Assembly (NCBI GenBank): GCA_965223435.1 | Contig: CBDCWQ010000021.1 | Location: forward strand, 1,116,001-1,180,000 | DNA length: 64,000 nt | Origin: CBDCWQ01 sp965223435 | GTDB lineage: Bacteria > Myxococcota > Kuafuiibacteriia > Kuafuiibacteriales > Kuafuiibacteriaceae | Direction: 5' to 3' | Part shown: positions 50,212 through 58,728 of the stretch, piece by piece | How the letters are laid out: every line of letters starts with the position of its first letter | Numbering within the stretch: the stretch's first letter is position 1 | Translations under genes and position numbers: made by a program | The notes under the pieces: generated by a model | What the model was told of the DNA's origin: nothing | Database searches by the model: none | The model's input: only the letters and a program-made list of their open reading frames with translations

Positions 50212-51213
50212 CTATTGTGAGGTGATGGAGACCGGGGAGGTTCGGCCGTGGTCATAGAGGTGGCATCGGACGGTTTGGTCTTGGATTTGGATGAGGGGAG
50301 GGGGTTCGGTGCGGCAGCGGGCTTCGACCAAGGGGCAGCGGGTGTGAAAATGGCAGCCTGACGGGGGATTGATGGGACTTGGGACGTCGCCTGGCAAGAT
50401 GACCCGCTTTTTTCGATGTTTGGGGTTGGCGTGGGGGACGGCCGAAAGGAGGGCTTGGGTGTAAGGGTGGAGTGCTTTTTCGAAAAGGTCGTCGCGGGAG
50501 GCTTGTTCGACGATCTTGCCAAGGTACATCACGGCGATTTGGTTGGAGATGTGCCGCACCACCGAGAGGTCGTGGGCAATGAAGATGTAGCTGAGCCCGT
50601 ACTCGTCTTTGAGGTCGAGCAGGAGGTTGATGATTTGGGCCTGAACGCTGACGTCAAGGGCAGAAACCGCTTCGTCGCAGATGATGAAGTCCGGTTTGAC
50701 GGCTACGGCGCGAGCGATTCCGATACGCTGGCGTTGGCCGCCCGAAAATTCGTGTGGGTACCGGGCGGCGTAGCTGGCTTGGAGACCAACCCGTTCGAGC
50801 AAGTCTTTGGACTGATCTTCAGCTTCTCGTCGATTGGCAAGTCCGTGAAGCACCAAAGGACCGCTGATGATTTCGCCCACGGTTTGTCTCGGATTGAGGC
50901 TGGAGTAGGGGTCTTGAAAAATGATCTGCATGTGGCGCCGCATGCCTCGCAGTGCTTCGCGAGATAGACTCAAGAGATCTTGATCTCGAAAGACCACCCG
51001 CCCAGAGTCGGGCTCGATGAGTCGGAGAATCGATCGCCCCGCAGTCGTTTTGCCGCAACCGCTCTCTCCCACCAAGGCGAGCGTTTCTTCCGCGTGAAGG
51101 GTGACCGAAAGATCATCCACCGCTTTGACGGATCCGACTCGGCGTTGGAACAAGCCCTTGAGCACCGGAAAATAGGTGCGCAACTGTTCCACTTGAACCA
51201 AAGGCGTCTTCAA
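50212..51213 (-). CDS. oppF: Oligopeptide ABC transporter ATP-binding protein OppF
   Basis: One of the two ATPases driving peptide import. 333 residues from a TTG start at 51213 whose T-T-G-A overlaps the oppD stop and which has GGGGAGA upstream; the frame is open to an ATG-type start at 51330, but that would run inside oppD and add a non-homologous tail. Walker A G-E-S-G-C-G-K-T-T, Q-loop I-I-F-Q-D-P, signature S-G-G-Q-R-Q-R, Walker B I-I-C-D-E-A-V-S-A-L-D and H-loop A-H-D are all intact. The C-terminal oligopeptide-type Cys motif is C-H-F-H-T-R-C-P-x5-C. Last gene of the operon. Confidence 0.93.
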   Translation of the reverse strand: MKTPLVQVEQLRTYFPVLKGLFQRRVGSVKAVDDLSVTLHAEETLALVGESGCGKTTAGRSILRLIEPDSGRVVFRDQDLLSLSREALRGMRRHMQIIFQDPYSSLNPRQTVGEIISGPLVLHGLANRREAEDQSKDLLERVGLQASYAARYPHEFSGGQRQRIGIARAVAVKPDFIICDEAVSALDVSVQAQIINLLLDLKDEYGLSYIFIAHDLSVVRHISNQIAVMYLGKIVEQASRDDLFEKALHPYTQALLSAVPHANPKHRKKRVILPGDVPSPINPPSGCHFHTRCPLVEARCRTEPPPLIQIQDQTVRCHLYDHGRTSPVSITSQ

Positions 51214-52184
51214 GGGAGTCTCCCCTGCGGGTGGTGGCACCACGCTTGATGGCCCTCGCCCAGCTCGACCAGTGGGGGCGGGGTCTCGCAGACCCCGTCG
51301 GCAAAGGGACAACGGTTTCGGAAGCGACAACCCGATGGAAATGCAAGGGGGCTTGGGACCGACCCCGGAATGGTGGGCAACCTTTGCCCCGGTTCGGCGC
51401 GGTCGGGGAGGGAAGCCAGAAGGCCCAGGGTATAGGGGTGTGTGGGGTTGTCGAAGAGGGCCTGGGTATCGCCGGTTTCAGCGACCCGGCCGGCGTACAT
51501 GACGACGACGCGCTTGCATACCTCGGCCACCACCGCGAGATCGTGGGTGATCAACATGACCGCCATGCCGTGGTTCTTTTGGATACGCGCCAAGAGCTCG
51601 AGGATTTGCGCTTGGATGGTGACGTCGAGGGCCGTCGTCGGTTCGTCGGCAATGAGGAGCTCGGGGTTGCACGATAAGGCCATGGCGATCATCACCCGCT
51701 GCTTCATGCCCCCGCTCATTTGGTGCGGGTATTCGTCGATTCGCGTCGCGGGCGCGGGAATGCCGACTTCTTCCAGCATCTGGATGGCCAGTTCTCGGGC
51801 TTCGTCTGCGGTCTTGTGCTGGTGAAGGGTGATGGCTTCCACAATTTGGTTGCCCACCGTGTATACGGGGTTCAACGAGGTCATGGGCTCCTGGAAGATC
51901 ATGGCGATGTCGTTGCCGCGAATCTGTCGCATGTCTTGGTTCGACATTTCGACCAGATTTTGCCCCTTAAACAAGATTTTGCCCCCTACAATTTTGCCGG
52001 GGGGCTGGGGGATGAGCCGGAGAATACTCATCGCAGTCACCGATTTTCCACATCCGCTTTCTCCGACGACGCCTACCGTTTCACCCTGTTCAATGTGAAA
52101 ACTGATGCCATCGACGGACGGCAGTTCGCCCGCATCGGTGAAAAAATGAGTCTTCAGGTCTTGGATTTCGAGGAGGGAGGTCAT
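51210..52184 (-). CDS. oppD: Oligopeptide ABC transporter ATP-binding protein OppD
   Basis: 324 residues, started at the ATG at 52184 (MTSLLEIQDL) with GGAGG upstream; an in-frame start at 52238 would add an unrelated tail within oppC. Walker A G-E-S-G-C-G-K-S-V, Q-loop M-I-F-Q-E-P, signature S-G-G-M-K-Q-R, Walker B L-L-I-A-D-E-P-T-T-A-L-D, H-loop T-H-D and the Cys motif C-R-F-R-N-R-C-P-F-A-D-G-V-C. Pairs with OppF as the heterodimeric motor of the transporter. Overlaps oppF by 4 bp and follows oppC by 10 bp. Confidence 0.94.
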   Translation of the reverse strand: MTSLLEIQDLKTHFFTDAGELPSVDGISFHIEQGETVGVVGESGCGKSVTAMSILRLIPQPPGKIVGGKILFKGQNLVEMSNQDMRQIRGNDIAMIFQEPMTSLNPVYTVGNQIVEAITLHQHKTADEARELAIQMLEEVGIPAPATRIDEYPHQMSGGMKQRVMIAMALSCNPELLIADEPTTALDVTIQAQILELLARIQKNHGMAVMLITHDLAVVAEVCKRVVVMYAGRVAETGDTQALFDNPTHPYTLGLLASLPDRAEPGQRLPTIPGSVPSPLAFPSGCRFRNRCPFADGVCETPPPLVELGEGHQAWCHHPQGRLP

Positions 52185-52194
52185 GGGTTGTGCA

Positions 52195-53439
52195 TCACTG
52201 TCGTAGTTTGGGATCGAGTGCGTCGCGCAGCCCCTCACCCAGGAGATTTAAAAGACTGACGGTGACAAAAATTGCGAAACCTGGGGCCAAAATGAGGGTC
52301 CACATGCCCGTGGTGCGCCCGGTGTTGAGCACTTGGCCCCAGCTGGGCACGGTGATGTCGCCGAGCCCAAGGAAACTCATCGTGGACTCCACCAAAATGG
52401 AAGAAGCCACCCCAAAGGTTGCGGTCACCAGCACGGGACCAATGGCGTTGGGCAAGATTTGCTTGAAGATGATGTTGGCCTCCCCAAAGCCAGAGGCCCT
52501 GGCCGCAAACACAAAGTCAAGATTCCTAAGCTTCAAAAACTCGGCACGGACCAGGCGGGCCGGTGTCGTCCAGCTGACGGCCGCAATGATGCCCATGATA
52601 TGAAAAATCGAGCGCTTTTCGATGAACGCCGCCACCGTCAGGATCAGGAACAAGCCAGGAATCGAGATGACCACCTCGATGATCCTGAGGATCAAGATGT
52701 CGATTTTCCCGCCGTAGTAGCCGGCTACAGCCCCGACGGCAGTTCCGAAGGTAATGTACAGAAGCACCGCAAAAATGCCGACGGTCAAAGAAATGCGGGT
52801 TCCGTACAACAGACGCGTGAACACATCTCGACCGGCGTTGTCGGTGCCGAGCGGATGCTTCAGGGAGATGGGCTTTCGTACCGCTCGAAGGTCGATGTCC
52901 CGAAATGAGTAGGGCAGGGGAGGATAGACTGCGAGGACTTTTTTGCCCTCTTGCGTGAGCTCCTTTTCGAGGAGCGGGTAAACCGTTTTGGCCTGGGAGC
53001 CCGAAAGGCCGAGGATGGTGACAAAGGAAATCAACACCAGCCCGGCTGCGGCCAGGGCGGCCCTTCGCCGGAGCTTTCTTCGCCGTCGTCGGGCCTCGTT
53101 TCGGACCCGGAGCCACCACCACGTCAACGGAGCAAGGAGGAGCGTCCCGGGAAGGAGGAGGGTGTTGAACAAGATATCCAAGGAGCTTTCGAAGAAGTTT
53201 CGGTCAAAAAGACTCGCGAGCCAGGGGCTGGTCCAGGGGCCATCGTCCACCCGCCACACAAAAGGCTTGTTGCTTGCGACGAGCGGCGTATAGATGGCAA
53301 TGAGGACCAACAAGAGCGCGCCCCATAGTGATGCATAGGCGAGGTTGCGCTTTTTGAACTGGGTCCACACGATGTCCCAAAAGGTGGGATCGTTCACGCG
53401 GCCCGCGGTTTCTTTATTCCGTTGGATGGCCTCAGTCAA
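52195..53439 (-). CDS. oppC: Oligopeptide ABC transporter permease OppC, enlarged
   Basis: Permease half with the inner-membrane signature (E-A-A-like loop: A-A-R-A-S-G-F-G-E-A-N-I-I-F-K-Q-I-L-P-N). Start is either TTG at 53439, with GAGGA seven bases upstream and an 8-bp overlap with oppB, or ATG at 53466. The protein (414 residues) is about 100 residues longer than usual: between the first helix and the common core it has a segment with two more hydrophobic stretches separated by a run rich in Arg (about 95-155) plus a periplasm-like loop. Core helices and the T-D-N-A-G-R-D-V-F-T-R motif typical of OppC are intact. Confidence 0.92.
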   Translation of the reverse strand: MTEAIQRNKETAGRVNDPTFWDIVWTQFKKRNLAYASLWGALLLVLIAIYTPLVASNKPFVWRVDDGPWTSPWLASLFDRNFFESSLDILFNTLLLPGTLLLAPLTWWWLRVRNEARRRRRKLRRRAALAAAGLVLISFVTILGLSGSQAKTVYPLLEKELTQEGKKVLAVYPPLPYSFRDIDLRAVRKPISLKHPLGTDNAGRDVFTRLLYGTRISLTVGIFAVLLYITFGTAVGAVAGYYGGKIDILILRIIEVVISIPGLFLILTVAAFIEKRSIFHIMGIIAAVSWTTPARLVRAEFLKLRNLDFVFAARASGFGEANIIFKQILPNAIGPVLVTATFGVASSILVESTMSFLGLGDITVPSWGQVLNTGRTTGMWTLILAPGFAIFVTVSLLNLLGEGLRDALDPKLRQ

Positions 53440-54859
53440 AGCTGATCCTCGGGTCGGCGACGGCATAAGAAAGGTCAGAAACGAGGATACCGAGCAGGGT
53501 CAGGATGCTGGCCATGACCAAAACGCCCATCACCGCGTTGTAGTCCCTAAGGTTGATGGCATCATACAAAAACAGCCCCATGCCCGGGATGTTGAAAATA
53601 ACTTCAATGACTACGCTCCCCGATACGAGAGCCGGAAGAAGGCTTCCGAGCAGGGTCAAGATCGGGATCATGCCATTTCGCGCCGCGTGCTTGATCACCA
53701 CCACCATTTCGTGGAGCCCCTTGGCACGGGCGGTGCGAATGTAGTCGGCGCGAATCACGTCGATGATGCCGGAGCGCGCGTAGCGAGACAGGGCGGCAAG
53801 GCTGACGGAGGTGTAGGTGGCAATGGGAAGAACCAAGTGCCCCGCGATGTCCTTAAGCCGACCCAAGGTCGTGAGTTTGTCGGCATCCAACGACTCGTAG
53901 CCCCCCGTCGGAAACCACGCCACCGGGTCTCCCTCGGTCAGAAGCCGGAGAAGGACCGTACCCGTGAAAAAGGTGGGAAGACTGTACAGGACAAAGAGCC
54001 CGAGGGTGATGGTGCTGTCAGAAAAGTGGCCTTGCCGGGTGGCGCTGAAGATGCCGATGGGCACGGCAATCAAGTACGCCAAAATCACGGAGACCAGCGT
54101 AAGACTCAAACTGTACCGAAGTTTGGAGACGATGGCCGGAAGCACCGGGCGTCGGTCGACGGTCGAAAGACCAAAGTCGAGACGAAGGAGGTTCGACCAG
54201 TATCGGTAAAAGCGGGTGTCTACAAAAAATGCCCGGACCGACTCCCCGGCACCAAATTCGAAGTCTTCGCGATTGTTGGACCACCATGTTTCCCACGCCT
54301 TCTTGATGGCCTCTTTTTCGCTCTCTTGGGCATCGGGCTTCCAGTAGAGCGACTTGATCCGCTCGTTCCTTTTTTGAATTTCGCGGTTCTTCTCTCGAGC
54401 GCTCGGGTCCCTCCCATGTTCGCGGACGAAGGCAATCTGGGCCGCTTGAGCAAGTTGGCGCGCTGCCAACCTTTGGATGAGGGGGTCAGGGTCCTCGTTC
54501 AAGAGGCCCATGAGATGCCGCACGAGATAGTTTCCTAGGTCTTCGAGTTCGTTTTTGGCTTGAATCTGCTCGCCCGACTTCCGTTTTTGGTCAACGTTGT
54601 GGGCTACGGTCAGCAGGTTTCGTACGGTATCTCGTTTGAGCTGGGTTCGGAGGTTGAACAAAATGGGTTTGTCCAGATTGAACTGCTCTTTGAAGATTCG
54701 ATAGCTATCCTGTTCTTGTGACTTCTTTTGCTCCCCTTGCATCTGTGCTTGTTCCCCCGGGCGGCCGGGGGCAATGTTGAGCACGAAAAAAATGGCCAAC
54801 GAAACCAAGAAAAAGGTTGGCGGGATAAGCAGAAGTCGCTTTGCGGCGTATTGGAGCAT
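53432..54859 (-). CDS. oppB: Oligopeptide ABC transporter permease OppB, enlarged
   Basis: 475 residues, against roughly 310-340 for typical OppB. After the first helix (about 8-30) comes a charged, helical insert of about 170 residues (35-210) rich in Lys, Glu and Gln, before the standard Y-W-x-N-L-L-R-L-D-F-G-L-S entry to the core. The remaining helices and the permease loop (A-R-A-K-G-L-H-E-M-V-V-V-I-K-H-A-A-R-N) are normal. The insert lies on the side that faces the periplasm in this family. Transport of larger or unusual peptides is a possible reason; not shown. oppA ends 6 bp upstream. Confidence 0.92.
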   Translation of the reverse strand: MLQYAAKRLLLIPPTFFLVSLAIFFVLNIAPGRPGEQAQMQGEQKKSQEQDSYRIFKEQFNLDKPILFNLRTQLKRDTVRNLLTVAHNVDQKRKSGEQIQAKNELEDLGNYLVRHLMGLLNEDPDPLIQRLAARQLAQAAQIAFVREHGRDPSAREKNREIQKRNERIKSLYWKPDAQESEKEAIKKAWETWWSNNREDFEFGAGESVRAFFVDTRFYRYWSNLLRLDFGLSTVDRRPVLPAIVSKLRYSLSLTLVSVILAYLIAVPIGIFSATRQGHFSDSTITLGLFVLYSLPTFFTGTVLLRLLTEGDPVAWFPTGGYESLDADKLTTLGRLKDIAGHLVLPIATYTSVSLAALSRYARSGIIDVIRADYIRTARAKGLHEMVVVIKHAARNGMIPILTLLGSLLPALVSGSVVIEVIFNIPGMGLFLYDAINLRDYNAVMGVLVMASILTLLGILVSDLSYAVADPRISFD

Positions 54860-54865
54860 CAGGAA

Positions 54866-56779
54866 CTAGGGGCGTTTTTCTTTGAATGATTGGTAGCGTA
54901 TATCCTGCCAAGGCCAGATCAGGGAGTGTTCGAGTTTGTTGAGATAGTCCCAATAAAGAATTGCCGACTCACGCTGATAGATAAAGGTGTAGGGCTGTTC
55001 CTCATGGAGGAGCTGATGAAACTCGTGGCAGAGCGCAGCCCGTTTGGTCATGTCAAACTCACGTCTCAGCTGTTCGGCGATCTCATCCGCGCGTTTGTTG
55101 CGAAAGCCCACACGGTTAGAGGACTTGGGGCGATCGGCTTCGGACGAATGCCAAAGTTGGAACAGATCCGTATCCCAGTCTAAGACCCAGCCCCCAGAAA
55201 AGGCGCCGAACTCCTTTTCATCAAGTTTCTTGAGCATGGTGGACCACTCGAGGGGGCGAGGGTTCATGCGGACTCCAATCTGCAGCAAGGCCTCCCGGTA
55301 GATGTTGGAAATCGTCTGGTATTCGGTCGAAGACCCGTAGGTGACGAAGGAAAATTCGAAGGGCACCGTTTCACCTTTCACCGTTTTTTCGCGAATTCCG
55401 TCCTTGTTGGTATCTCGCCACCCGGCTTCTTCCAGCTTGCTGGCCGCAGCCCGTAGGTCATAGGGCCATGGCTTCACACTCTTGTCGTAGCAGGGGCTCT
55501 GCTGGGCAAAAGGTCCGGTGTGTAGCTTCCCAAGTCCGTAAAACACATTGTCAATGATGCTCTTGCGGTCGAGGGCCATGGTCATCGCTTGCCGCACCCT
55601 TTTGTCGCCAAACATCGGTGAATCCATGTTCCACCCAATGTAAAAATAACCCAGCGAAGGTTGGATAATGAGGTTGATATCCTTGTGTCCGAGAATGGGT
55701 CCCTTACGTTCCAAAACAATGGTTCGGTATTGTTCGGGGGCTAGGCCCGAGTAGTCGATGGCTCCGGCCTTGAGTCGGCGAGGGGGGGCGTTTTGGTCTT
55801 TGAGAATGAGGGTCACAACCCGGTCGAAGGCGGGCGCTTCTCCCCAATAGGCCTCGTTTCGCGCGAGTTCGATTTTCACACCCGGTTTCCATTCCACAAA
55901 ACGGTAGGGCCCCGTTCCGATCATCTTCTGGTTATACCAATGCTCGTTGAGCTTGAGGCCCCATGTGGCGTCATCGAACTTTCGGCCGTCCTCGTCATAC
56001 ATGTAAAGCCACCGCGGCATCGGCGAGAGGTCGAGCATGGAGGCGAGGTTGGTAAAAAGTTTTTCTTTCCAGAAGACTTTGAAGCGATAGCGATCGAGCA
56101 CTTCGTATCGGTCGAAAGCTTCGTAGTAGTTCCTTAAGGCTGAGACTCGGCCGCTGGTTTGGGCGTTTTTTAGGATGTCAAAGACAAAGGCGAAGTCGTC
56201 GCTGGTCAGTTCATGGTCGCCCTTGAGCCAGTCGAAGCGGCCGGATTCCCAGTCGACAACCGGCTTTTGCCATTTCACCCCTTTGCGAAGGGTGATGGTG
56301 TAGCTCGCCCCGCCGTCTTCGGTGGTCACCTTGATCGCCAGCTCCGGAGACCAAACGTCGGGATCCTCCTTTTGGCGGGTCGCGAGGTGATTGCCCATGT
56401 ACCGTTCGAGCGCCCCGAGATCGGCCGCATTGTGAGAGACGTAAGGATTGAGTCCCGGCGGGTCGGAGCTGGTCGCTTTTCGGAGCGTGCCACCCCGAGC
56501 AACCTTTTGGGCCACAACCAGAGGGCGGGGGTTCGGCTTGAGGATGTTGTTCGGGTCTTGAAGCGCGTCCCGCTCTTCGGAACTGGAGCCAACGACATTC
56601 TGGTGGGATCCAGTGTGTGACTGTGTGGGTACACCACGTTCCCTGAGGGCCTCAATCGCCCGCTGGTTTTCCAGCACATGTTGCTCGATATGGTCGTTTT
56701 GGCAGGTTTGGATAACCGAAAGGACCAGGAGCAGCGCGAGCGCCATCAGCGCAAAACCGGATTGGAGCAATGGCTTCAC
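54866..56779 (-). CDS. oppA: Oligopeptide-binding protein OppA (SBP_bac_5)
   Basis: A 637-residue extracytoplasmic solute-binding protein. An N-terminal helix (about 8-25) is followed by T-C-Q-N; the residue before Cys is Thr, so a lipobox is doubtful and it may be membrane-anchored instead. A linker of about 65 residues leads to the family-5 domain: G-G-T-L-R-K-A-T-S, S-Y-T-I-T-L-R-K-G-V-K-W, G-T-G-P-Y-R-F-V-E-W-K-P-G and V-R-Q-A-M-T-M-A-L-D-R. First gene of the five-gene operon, transcribed away from the + strand gene at 56909. Confidence 0.92.
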   Translation of the reverse strand: MKPLLQSGFALMALALLLVLSVIQTCQNDHIEQHVLENQRAIEALRERGVPTQSHTGSHQNVVGSSSEERDALQDPNNILKPNPRPLVVAQKVARGGTLRKATSSDPPGLNPYVSHNAADLGALERYMGNHLATRQKEDPDVWSPELAIKVTTEDGGASYTITLRKGVKWQKPVVDWESGRFDWLKGDHELTSDDFAFVFDILKNAQTSGRVSALRNYYEAFDRYEVLDRYRFKVFWKEKLFTNLASMLDLSPMPRWLYMYDEDGRKFDDATWGLKLNEHWYNQKMIGTGPYRFVEWKPGVKIELARNEAYWGEAPAFDRVVTLILKDQNAPPRRLKAGAIDYSGLAPEQYRTIVLERKGPILGHKDINLIIQPSLGYFYIGWNMDSPMFGDKRVRQAMTMALDRKSIIDNVFYGLGKLHTGPFAQQSPCYDKSVKPWPYDLRAAASKLEEAGWRDTNKDGIREKTVKGETVPFEFSFVTYGSSTEYQTISNIYREALLQIGVRMNPRPLEWSTMLKKLDEKEFGAFSGGWVLDWDTDLFQLWHSSEADRPKSSNRVGFRNKRADEIAEQLRREFDMTKRAALCHEFHQLLHEEQPYTFIYQRESAILYWDYLNKLEHSLIWPWQDIRYQSFKEKRP

Positions 56780-56892
56780 TCAAGCCGGGACCATAGTCGA
56801 GTCCCAGGCGCAACGCCACGGGGGGCCTGTATCGAGGGGTTTTCCGGATCCGGCACGATTTGGGCTGGCCAATCGAACAGAAATCCCGTCGT

Positions 56893-56910
56893 ATGCGTCC
56901 TAAGACGCAT
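56893..56910. promoter_or_regulatory. Perfect inverted repeat at the start of the lipocalin-like gene
   Basis: ATGCGTC (56893-56899), four-base spacer, GACGCAT (56904-56910). The right arm reaches into the ATG at 56909. It could be an operator in the oppA/lipocalin divergent region or a leader hairpin controlling translation; it also raises the chance that the ATG at 56918 is the real start. Confidence 0.45.
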
Positions 56911-57922
56911 GGGAAGCATGTTTGTGGGTGGGCCATTGTTGGCGGCGCTGTTTTTGGCCCCCGCTTCGACGAAACCGGCCGCCCTGGCGTCGCTCCCCCC
57001 GTTGCTCAAGCCCGAGCTCCTCGGCGACGAATCCTACGGGGAGTCCTTTGTCGCTTTCGCGGACCTTGAGGACGGCACCTACGTGAAGGCTCAGCTTGCC
57101 ATTTCGAACGTGGGGCCGGGTGACGGCCGGGCCGCCTGTCGCATCTTGGTGGCCGGTCCGGGGCGTCCGGCCTTGACGGCGGGCACCGTCGTGGATCGGG
57201 CCGCATGGCGCCACAAGGACTCACCCAGTCCTCGGCTCACCGTCGGGGCTTGTTGGATTGTCGCCAAGGAGCATCTGACCTTCCACGCCGAAGGCGAGGG
57301 CATTCAACTGAATATTCGGCTGAACGCATCACCCGCGAAGGTGCGGGCGCGTACCGACACCGTGAAGGTTAAAGATGCCTTCTACGAGCTGGAAGTCCTG
57401 GTGCCTTGGGCCAAGGCCGAAGTCCGTCTCACCACGCCGGGCAAAGAGGCTCGAAAACTCAAGGGCTATGGGTATGCCGATCACTCCCGTTCAACCGTAC
57501 TCCCCGGCAAGCTGGCCAGGCAGTGGGTCCGTTTTCGGGCTGTGCAGAGCCAAGACTCGAAACTGTTCCTGATTCGTTTCCCCCCGCACGCTCGTCGAGC
57601 TACCGGCTGGCACTGGGCCGAGGGCGCCACCGGTCGGGTGTCGGTGGCGCGGGCCCGCACCCAATCAAGAAAGTCAAAAGATGGAACCCGCGGATGGCGG
57701 GTCCTCGTGAACACCGAAGGCGGAGGTGCTTGGCGTTTGACTTCGAAAAAACTCTTGTACCGTTACGCGCCCGTAGAGGAGCGCGGTCTCCTCGGTTCTA
57801 TTGTCGGCACCCTCATCGGCAACCCCGTCACCTACACCTATACCGGTGTGCTCGAGCAGAAAAAAAGCGCCACAAAAATCCGCGGAATTTTCGAAATCAC
57901 CCTGGCCGACGAATCCAAGTAA
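56909..57922 (+). CDS. Secreted CrtC/AttH-lipocalin-like protein
   Basis: A 337-residue protein with a short signal peptide (LLAALFLAPAS). The family pattern of AttH/CrtC/Svf1-like double-lipocalin proteins is visible: S-F-V-A-F-A-D-L-E-D-G-T-Y-V-K-A-Q, I-S-N-V-G-P-G-D-G-R-A-A-C-R, G-Y-G-Y-A-D-H-S-R-S-T and Q-W-V-R-F-R-A-V. Carotenoid 1,2-hydratases belong here but most relatives have no known reaction; none of the neighbours makes carotenoids, so I do not assign one. ATG at 56909 or 56918. It is transcribed divergently from oppA with 130 bp between them. Confidence 0.7.
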   Translation: MGSMFVGGPLLAALFLAPASTKPAALASLPPLLKPELLGDESYGESFVAFADLEDGTYVKAQLAISNVGPGDGRAACRILVAGPGRPALTAGTVVDRAAWRHKDSPSPRLTVGACWIVAKEHLTFHAEGEGIQLNIRLNASPAKVRARTDTVKVKDAFYELEVLVPWAKAEVRLTTPGKEARKLKGYGYADHSRSTVLPGKLARQWVRFRAVQSQDSKLFLIRFPPHARRATGWHWAEGATGRVSVARARTQSRKSKDGTRGWRVLVNTEGGGAWRLTSKKLLYRYAPVEERGLLGSIVGTLIGNPVTYTYTGVLEQKKSATKIRGIFEITLADESK

Positions 57923-57940
57923 AAAGAACGTATACCTGCC

Positions 57941-58324
57941 TCAAGACCGCTGAGCGGCTTCGCATAGCCCACGAAAATGCGCAAGGCGCGGGTCGTCGGC
58001 ACTGACCAAGGCCTCTGACTGAGTCTTCAGGTAGGCGTAGTCAAGCTTGTCACCCTGAAGCGCAAATAGGCGCTCCAAATCGGCGTGGTCCTTGGTCCGC
58101 CCAAAGAGCATCTTAAGAAGCGCAATATCTTCCGCACTCACGATCCAAACGTCTGCTTGCCCAAATGGAACCCGTACCACGTTGACACCGACATCAATGT
58201 CAACGGTGGCCCGCGGCGTGGCCCAAAAACCGAGGGCAATGGCCCCGCCAAGCGCATACTCGAACCCCGCATTCTCAAGGATTTGGACCAAGACCACAAC
58301 CGTGTCGGTGAGTGAAGTCGTCAC
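57941..58324 (-). CDS. Shortened nucleotidyltransferase (AbiEii/MNT-like)
   Basis: A 127-residue protein with the start of a minimal nucleotidyltransferase domain, A-L-G-G-A-I-A-L-G-F-W-A-T-P-R-A-T-V-D-I-D-V-G-V, and its usual end, S-A-E-D-I-A-L-L-K-M-L-F-G-R-T-K-D-H-A-D-L-E-R-L. The roughly 50 residues that normally lie between these are missing, so it goes from the D-I-D strand straight to the last part; family members are about 180-200 residues. Either an internal deletion has inactivated it or it is a short form. It overlaps its upstream partner by 4 bp, as in toxin-antitoxin-like pairs. Confidence 0.75.
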   Translation of the reverse strand: MTTSLTDTVVVLVQILENAGFEYALGGAIALGFWATPRATVDIDVGVNVVRVPFGQADVWIVSAEDIALLKMLFGRTKDHADLERLFALQGDKLDYAYLKTQSEALVSADDPRLAHFRGLCEAAQRS

Positions 58325-58560
58325 GTGTGTTTTCCTGATGTCTTGAGTTTTTCGAGGAGGGTCTTGCTCTCTTCAGAAAGGGGATCCTGGTATGCGAGCC
58401 ACCGTTCCCGCTCAGGATGGTTCTCAAGCGACAGGAATGCGAGTGCACATGCATCCGCAAACGCCTGATAGTGCGCTTCTTTGCTTTTTCCTTTGAAGGC
58501 CCGCGCTTCCTCCAGGGCATCCGCCCAGCTGCTCCGCGCTTCGAACCGCACCATGGTCAC
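58321..58560 (-). CDS. Small protein paired with the nucleotidyltransferase
   Basis: 79 residues, helical, acidic and basic residues mixed (W-A-D-A-L-E-E-A-R-A-F, W-L-A-Y-Q-D-P-L-S-E-E-S-K). No recognised domain. The start may also be the ATG at 58554. Its stop overlaps the start of the nucleotidyltransferase gene (ATGA), so they form a two-gene unit; a partner or antitoxin-like role is inferred from this layout. Confidence 0.65.
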   Translation of the reverse strand: MTMVRFEARSSWADALEEARAFKGKSKEAHYQAFADACALAFLSLENHPERERWLAYQDPLSEESKTLLEKLKTSGKHT

Positions 58561-58728
58561 CCATTGTCACACCAATGGCCCCAGTGTATCAACTATTTCC
58601 CCCTCATTTTCGGATAGATTCTGGGTCCGGACCCTTGTGGCGCGATCAAGCCTACAGCCCAGGCTCAGTTGCGTCGACTCCATCTGCCTCACGAATTCAA
58701 TTCTGCCGCCCAAGTTGAACGCTGGAGA

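Noticed and set aside
53345..54538. Long plus-strand open frame opposite oppB/oppC
   Set aside because: It is antisense to strongly conserved permease genes and is rich in Arg, Gly, Asp and Lys without any family resemblance.
56678..56908. N-terminal extension of the lipocalin-like gene
   Set aside because: It overlaps oppA on the opposite strand and places the signal peptide internally; start at 56909 or 56918 is preferred.
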